DNA from: Oscillospiraceae bacterium
GTDB taxonomy: Bacteria > Bacillota > Clostridia > Oscillospirales > UBA929
NCBI GenBank assembly: GCA_009777685.1
Contig: WRLJ01000062.1
Span: 1 to 8,444, forward strand
Length of the DNA: 8,444 bases
Direction: 5' to 3'
In this document: positions 6,146 to 8,444 of the stretch, piece by piece
Layout: each line of letters opens with the position of its first letter
Position numbering within the stretch: position 1 is the stretch's first letter
The notes under the pieces: generated by a model
The model's input: only the letters and a program-made list of their open reading frames with translations
Database searches by the model: none
Told to the model about the DNA's origin: nothing
Position numbers and translations under genes: made by a program

Positions 6146-6430
6146 ATGGCGCAGACGACAGTCAGTGTCCGCATGGACGACCAATTGAAGAGGCAGTTTG
6201 AGACATTCTGCGGCGAGTTTGGCATGAGCCTTTCCACGGCGGTGACGGTTTTCGCGAAAACCGTCGTGCGGGAACGCCGCATCCCGTTCGAGATCACCGT
6301 CGCGGAGGACCCGCTGTACAGCGGGGCGAACAAGCGGCATTTGGACGCGGCGATTGCCCAATGGAATGACCCCAGTTCGCCCAAAATCGTGAAAACGATG
6401 GCGGAATTGGAGGCTATGGCGAATGAATAG
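6146..6430 (+). CDS. relB: RelB/DinJ-family antitoxin
   Basis: The antitoxin neutralises the co-encoded toxin and likely represses the operon. The 94-residue protein begins with the ribbon-helix-helix segment TTVSVRMDDQLKRQFETFC, followed by GMSLSTAVTVFAKTVVRERRIPFEI, which is typical of the DinJ/RelB family. The C-terminal part (about 55-94), rich in charged residues and alanine, would wrap the toxin. ATG 6146 has AAGGGAG 8 nt upstream. Its last 8 nt overlap the toxin start, so translation is coupled. Confidence 0.92.
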   Translation: MAQTTVSVRMDDQLKRQFETFCGEFGMSLSTAVTVFAKTVVRERRIPFEITVAEDPLYSGANKRHLDAAIAQWNDPSSPKIVKTMAELEAMANE

Positions 6431-6689
6431 GGCGCTGGCCTTCAAGGCAAAGGGCTGGGAGGACTATCTGTACTGGCAGACAAGCGACCGCAAAATGCTG
6501 AAAAAAATCAACCGTTTGATCGCGGACATCGACCGCAACGGGCATGAGGGCATTGGCAAGCCGGAACCGCTGAAACATCAATATCAAGGCTGGTGGAGCC
6601 GCCGGATCAATGACGAGCATCGGTTGATTTACCGCATCGAGGGCCGCGAGGTCCAGATTGCGTCCTGCCGTCACCATTACGGGGATTGA
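6423..6689 (+). CDS. yoeB: YoeB/Txe-family toxin (ribosome-dependent mRNA interferase)
   Basis: YoeB toxins bind the ribosome A site and cut mRNA, halting translation. The 88-residue length and motifs fit closely: WEDYLYWQTSDRKMLKKIN (12-30), GKPEPLKH (45-52), WWSRRINDEHRLIY (57-70) and the C-terminal CRHHY (82-86). The catalytic residues known from E. coli YoeB correspond to E48, R67 and H85, all present, so it is probably active. ATG 6423 has GGAGG 9 nt upstream within the antitoxin gene. YoeB is usually paired with a YefM/Phd antitoxin, whereas here the partner is of RelB/DinJ type. Confidence 0.93.
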   Translation: MNRALAFKAKGWEDYLYWQTSDRKMLKKINRLIADIDRNGHEGIGKPEPLKHQYQGWWSRRINDEHRLIYRIEGREVQIASCRHHYGD

Positions 6690-6746
6690 CGGATAACCGG
6701 GGGGCGGCAAAATGGGGGGTAAATCAAAGGACTGGAGGGCTAATCC

Positions 6747-6989
6747 TTGGACAGTCGTTATCCGGTGGAGGTTATGCCGCTGGAGCGGTATAAGCTGCTG
6801 ATTACGTTTGACAATCACGAGCGGCGCGTGTTTGATGTAGAGCCGTATTTGAGCGACAGTTTTTTCGCTCCGCTGGGCAATCCGTCGGTGTTCCAAACGG
6901 TGAGGGTCGGCCCGATTTCGCTGGAATGGGCGGGCGGCGTGGACATGTGCCCGGACGAACTGTACTGCAACAGCGTGTTGGTTTCGTAA
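6747..6989 (+). CDS. DUF2442 domain protein
   Basis: An 80-residue protein that fits the DUF2442 family almost end to end: VEVMPLERYKLLITFDNHERRVFDVEPYL, then a phenylalanine/proline-rich middle, then WAGGVDMCPDELYCNS. The molecular function of the family is not established; members often sit beside small toxin-like genes such as DUF4160. The start is TTG 6747, supported by GGAGGG (6734-6739) 7 nt upstream; no ATG gives the full domain. It lies 57 nt after the toxin stop and may be co-transcribed with the toxin-antitoxin pair, since no convincing separate promoter is seen. Toxin-antitoxin accessory and unrelated passenger are both possible. Confidence 0.82.
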   Translation: MDSRYPVEVMPLERYKLLITFDNHERRVFDVEPYLSDSFFAPLGNPSVFQTVRVGPISLEWAGGVDMCPDELYCNSVLVS

Positions 6990-6998
6990 CGTCCCGCG

Positions 6999-7033
6999 AA
7001 ACCCTGTAGGGCGCGACGACCTCGGCGCGCCGT
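6999..7033 (+). repeat. Intergenic copy of the E3 site I repeat
   Basis: 35 nt with one difference from 2668-2702, which lies inside the E3 gene. It begins 9 nt after the DUF2442 stop codon. The other inverted end seen at 2745-2758 is not found here, so this is a partial copy. Confidence 0.85.
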
Positions 7034-7059
7034 GGGTTACGATCCAACCCCCGAAACCT

Positions 7060-7084
7060 TGTAGGGGCGAACTGTGTTCGCCCG
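7060..7084 (+). repeat. Palindromic repeat, TGTAGGGG family, intergenic
   Basis: Lead TGTAGGGG followed by hairpin GGGCGAAC/GTTCGCCC with loop TGT. It differs from E3 site II only in the loop. Confidence 0.88.
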
Positions 7085-7155
7085 CTGGGAGGGGTGGTAT
7101 GCACGGGGACGGGCGAATGGGGTGCGGTCAGGGGGGCGGGTGCGTCTGGCAAACA

Positions 7156-7179
7156 CGGACGAACACAGTTCGTCCCTAC
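7156..7179 (-). repeat. Palindromic repeat, TGTAGGGG family, intergenic, inverted
   Basis: Hairpin GGACGAAC/GTTCGTCC with loop ACA, ending CCCTAC. Both arms carry a matching base change relative to the GGGCGAAC copies, so the stem is preserved by compensation. It is inverted relative to the copy at 7060-7084. Confidence 0.82.
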
Positions 7180-7286
7180 GGAGGGGTGCCGTCCGCAGAC
7201 GGCGGGGTGGTTCCGTGTCCCCGGGCGGGTGCAATGGGCAAACACGGACGACCGGAGGCCCTTGCCCTGTGCATCTCTCTTCATGC

Positions 7287-7315
7287 TTGCCAAATCAATT
7301 CCACTGTGATATAAT
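7287..7315 (+). promoter_or_regulatory. Extended -10 sigma-A-type promoter of the secreted-protein gene
   Basis: TTGCCA (7287-7292) and TATAAT (7310-7315) are separated by 17 nt, and TG at 7307-7308 makes an extended -10. Transcription would start near 7322, giving a leader of about 97 nt. Confidence 0.82.
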
Positions 7316-7361
7316 GGGCGCCGCGGAGACGAAGCAGGATATAATCAAAAAATTACGCTTG

Positions 7362-7383
7362 GCCGCTTTGCTTTAACAGCGGC
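7362..7383 (+). other. Small hairpin in the leader of the secreted-protein gene
   Basis: GCCGCT (7362-7367) pairs with AGCGGC (7378-7383) across a 10-nt loop, and an A-rich run follows. It lies between the promoter and the ribosome binding site. It is too small to assign to a known riboswitch class. Confidence 0.35.
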
Positions 7384-7418
7384 AAAAACGGCGGGAGCCG
7401 TATCTTGGAGGTAACACT

Positions 7419-8444
7419 ATGAAAACCAAAGCAACGTTCTCAAAAGTCTTAGCGTGGACGCTCATGTTTGCGATGGTCTTGGGCATGACGCCGGCGGCGG
7501 TTGCCAATATCGATGAATACGAAAACAGTCTTTTCAGCGAAATACGTTTTACCAATCCGCTGAACGGCTTGAGCTTCAAAGCAACCGGCGACTTTGAGGT
7601 GGGTGCTTCAAGGCAAGGAGCGGCAATGACTCCTGAATCTGAGCTTGGCTTCGTCATTACCAGGGACCGCGCCGATGCCTACTCCGTTGAGTACGACGAC
7701 AGCATGGTGTCTTATATTACCGCCTACAGCGAGACGCCAATGCAGACCCTGTCGTTTGTATTCTCAGAATCGCTAACGGATGTGGCGTATCAAAAGGACG
7801 GCTCCGCTTTTGAATCCTTGGCAAAGTGGGACGGCAGCTCCCCCGCCCCTTCTCTTTATTATACTGAAATACTGAGCGCTGACTCACTGACGTATTCTAT
7901 AAATTTTGTGGGATTTTACGACGCAGACTTCCCAAAAGGGTATGACGGCATAACCTTTCAGTTTACCACGGACTCCGGCACATTCACCGTCGCGCTGACG
8001 GCGCAGGCCGCCGAAACTTTCACCGTCGCCTTTGACCTTTCGGAACTGGCCGTGGCAACCAACAATACAAGTGGCGACGGCTGGTCGATACTCTATAATA
8101 ACATTATCATTACAGAAAGCACTCTTCCGGTCACACTGCACGGCGATAGCGGCGGCCGCTCTGTAAGGATTGAAAACGCCACGGATATAACCCTTGCGGA
8201 GGGTACTATAATATCTAGCAATACAAGTGCCGAACCTGCGCTTAGGATAAATGGTGCCGCGACTATCCATGGTGAAGGCGCGGGTATTGAAATTTCGAGC
8301 AGTGTCGGTCACGGTATTCACGCATCAGGCAATCTTGAGATTACCGGCACGATCAGAAGTATTTCCGGCGGCATGGACGGCAGCATGCACAACGGCATCG
8401 CATCGGACGGCGATCTTACGATTAACGGCACGATATACAGCATT
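7419..8444 (+). CDS. Secreted protein with beta-helix-like repeats, 3' end cut by window edge
   Basis: The gene is not recognised by name. The frame is open from ATG 7419 to the right edge (342 visible residues), with GGAGG (7407-7411) 7 nt upstream. Residues 1-29 form a classic signal peptide: Lys-containing start, hydrophobic VLAWTLMFAMVLGM, likely cleavage after AVA. Residues 30 to about 205 are rich in aromatic and acidic residues with alternating polar/hydrophobic strands, perhaps an Ig-like or carbohydrate-binding module. From about 215 on, short strands ending in N, G and D (SVRIENATDITL, ALRINGAATIHG, NLEITGTIRSI, DLTINGTIYSI) suggest a right-handed beta-helix as in pectin-lyase-like or adhesin-type surface proteins. 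The last two are an 81-nt tandem repeat. No sortase motif or S-layer domain is visible, but these would lie in the missing C-terminal part. Base composition is visibly less GC-rich than that of the genes to the left. Confidence 0.85.
   Translation, partial: MKTKATFSKVLAWTLMFAMVLGMTPAAVANIDEYENSLFSEIRFTNPLNGLSFKATGDFEVGASRQGAAMTPESELGFVITRDRADAYSVEYDDSMVSYITAYSETPMQTLSFVFSESLTDVAYQKDGSAFESLAKWDGSSPAPSLYYTEILSADSLTYSINFVGFYDADFPKGYDGITFQFTTDSGTFTVALTAQAAETFTVAFDLSELAVATNNTSGDGWSILYNNIIITESTLPVTLHGDSGGRSVRIENATDITLAEGTIISSNTSAEPALRINGAATIHGEGAGIEISSSVGHGIHASGNLEITGTIRSISGGMDGSMHNGIASDGDLTINGTIYSI
8328..8444 (+). repeat. Start of an 81-nt imperfect tandem repeat in the secreted-protein gene
   Basis: 8328-8363 and 8409-8444 match at 27 of 36 positions with a period of 81 nt (27 residues). 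They encode GNLEITGTIRSI and GDLTINGTIYSI. The array probably continues past the right edge. Confidence 0.65.

Larger units (their letters stand above)
6990..7286. other. Gene-free, repeat-filled intergenic stretch
   Basis: No credible gene is seen. The stretch holds a copy of the E3 site I repeat (6999-7033), two TGTAGGGG-type palindromes in opposite orientation (7060-7084 and 7156-7179), a GCCGTC/GACGGC hairpin (7188-7203) and a direct repeat GGCAAACACGGACGA (7148-7162 and 7237-7251). No clear intrinsic terminator for the upstream genes was found; the palindromes could serve that role. Confidence 0.75.

Noticed and set aside
6043..6384. Upstream extension of the TPR protein through the divergent antitoxin gene
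   Set aside because: ATG 6042 has a perfect ribosome binding site, and the extension is antisense to a clear antitoxin gene and its promoter.
6690..6746. Separate promoter for the DUF2442 gene
   Set aside because: TTGACG at 6686-6691 has no acceptable -10 box at the right distance.
7005..7251. CRISPR-like array
   Set aside because: Repeats are palindromic, in both orientations, unevenly spaced, and also found inside genes; there are no regular spacers.
7340..7345. Second TATAAT in the leader
   Set aside because: No matching -35 box at 16-18 nt upstream; probably chance.
7314..7376. 20-codon open frame before the secreted-protein gene, possible leader peptide
   Set aside because: Its ATG overlaps the -10 box, so it would not be on the transcript, and no ribosome binding site is seen.
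7884..8321. Minus-strand open frame (145 codons) in the secreted-protein gene
   Set aside because: Opposite to an open frame with signal peptide, promoter and ribosome binding site; no family features on the minus strand.

Overview
The window looks like a chromosomal segment of a GC-rich, Gram-positive-type anaerobe, most likely a gut-type Clostridia (Oscillospirales-like). This placement is an inference. It rests on strong GGAGG ribosome binding sites, TTG start codons, sigma-A-type promoters with 17-nt spacers, the protein families present, and a dense family of short palindromic repeats that read TGTAGGGGCG plus a hairpin. No rRNA, tRNA, CRISPR array or transposase gene was seen.

Left part (1-5303, minus strand): a four-gene operon is read right to left. 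A clear promoter (5275-5303) drives a class II aldolase (4461-5231), a lipoyl E2 acyltransferase (3214-4443), a dihydrolipoamide dehydrogenase E3 (1717-3096) and a fused alpha/beta thiamine-diphosphate E1 (1-1724, continuing beyond the left edge). Together E1, E2 and E3 form a complete 2-oxoacid or acetoin dehydrogenase complex that makes acyl-CoA and NADH. The aldolase as first gene suggests that a sugar-derived aldol cleavage feeds the complex, but the substrate cannot be read from the sequence.

Middle (5319-6989): a minus-strand TPR protein with a strong hairpin after it lies divergent to a plus-strand toxin-antitoxin operon (RelB/DinJ-type antitoxin plus YoeB-type toxin). That operon has a textbook promoter with a palindrome over its -10 box, and a DUF2442 gene follows. 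Right part (6990-8444): a 429-bp repeat-filled intergenic region leads to a strong extended -10 promoter and the 5' part of a secreted protein with beta-helix-like repeats, cut by the right edge.

The most unusual feature is the palindromic repeat family. Besides intergenic copies, members sit in frame inside the E3 gene (three sites) and inside the E2 linker. One member supplies the E2 stop codon, and another abuts the E3 ribosome binding site. The pattern resembles the protein-embedded palindromic elements known from Rickettsia, here in a core metabolic complex. The E3 protein also appears to lack a short stretch of its NAD domain.
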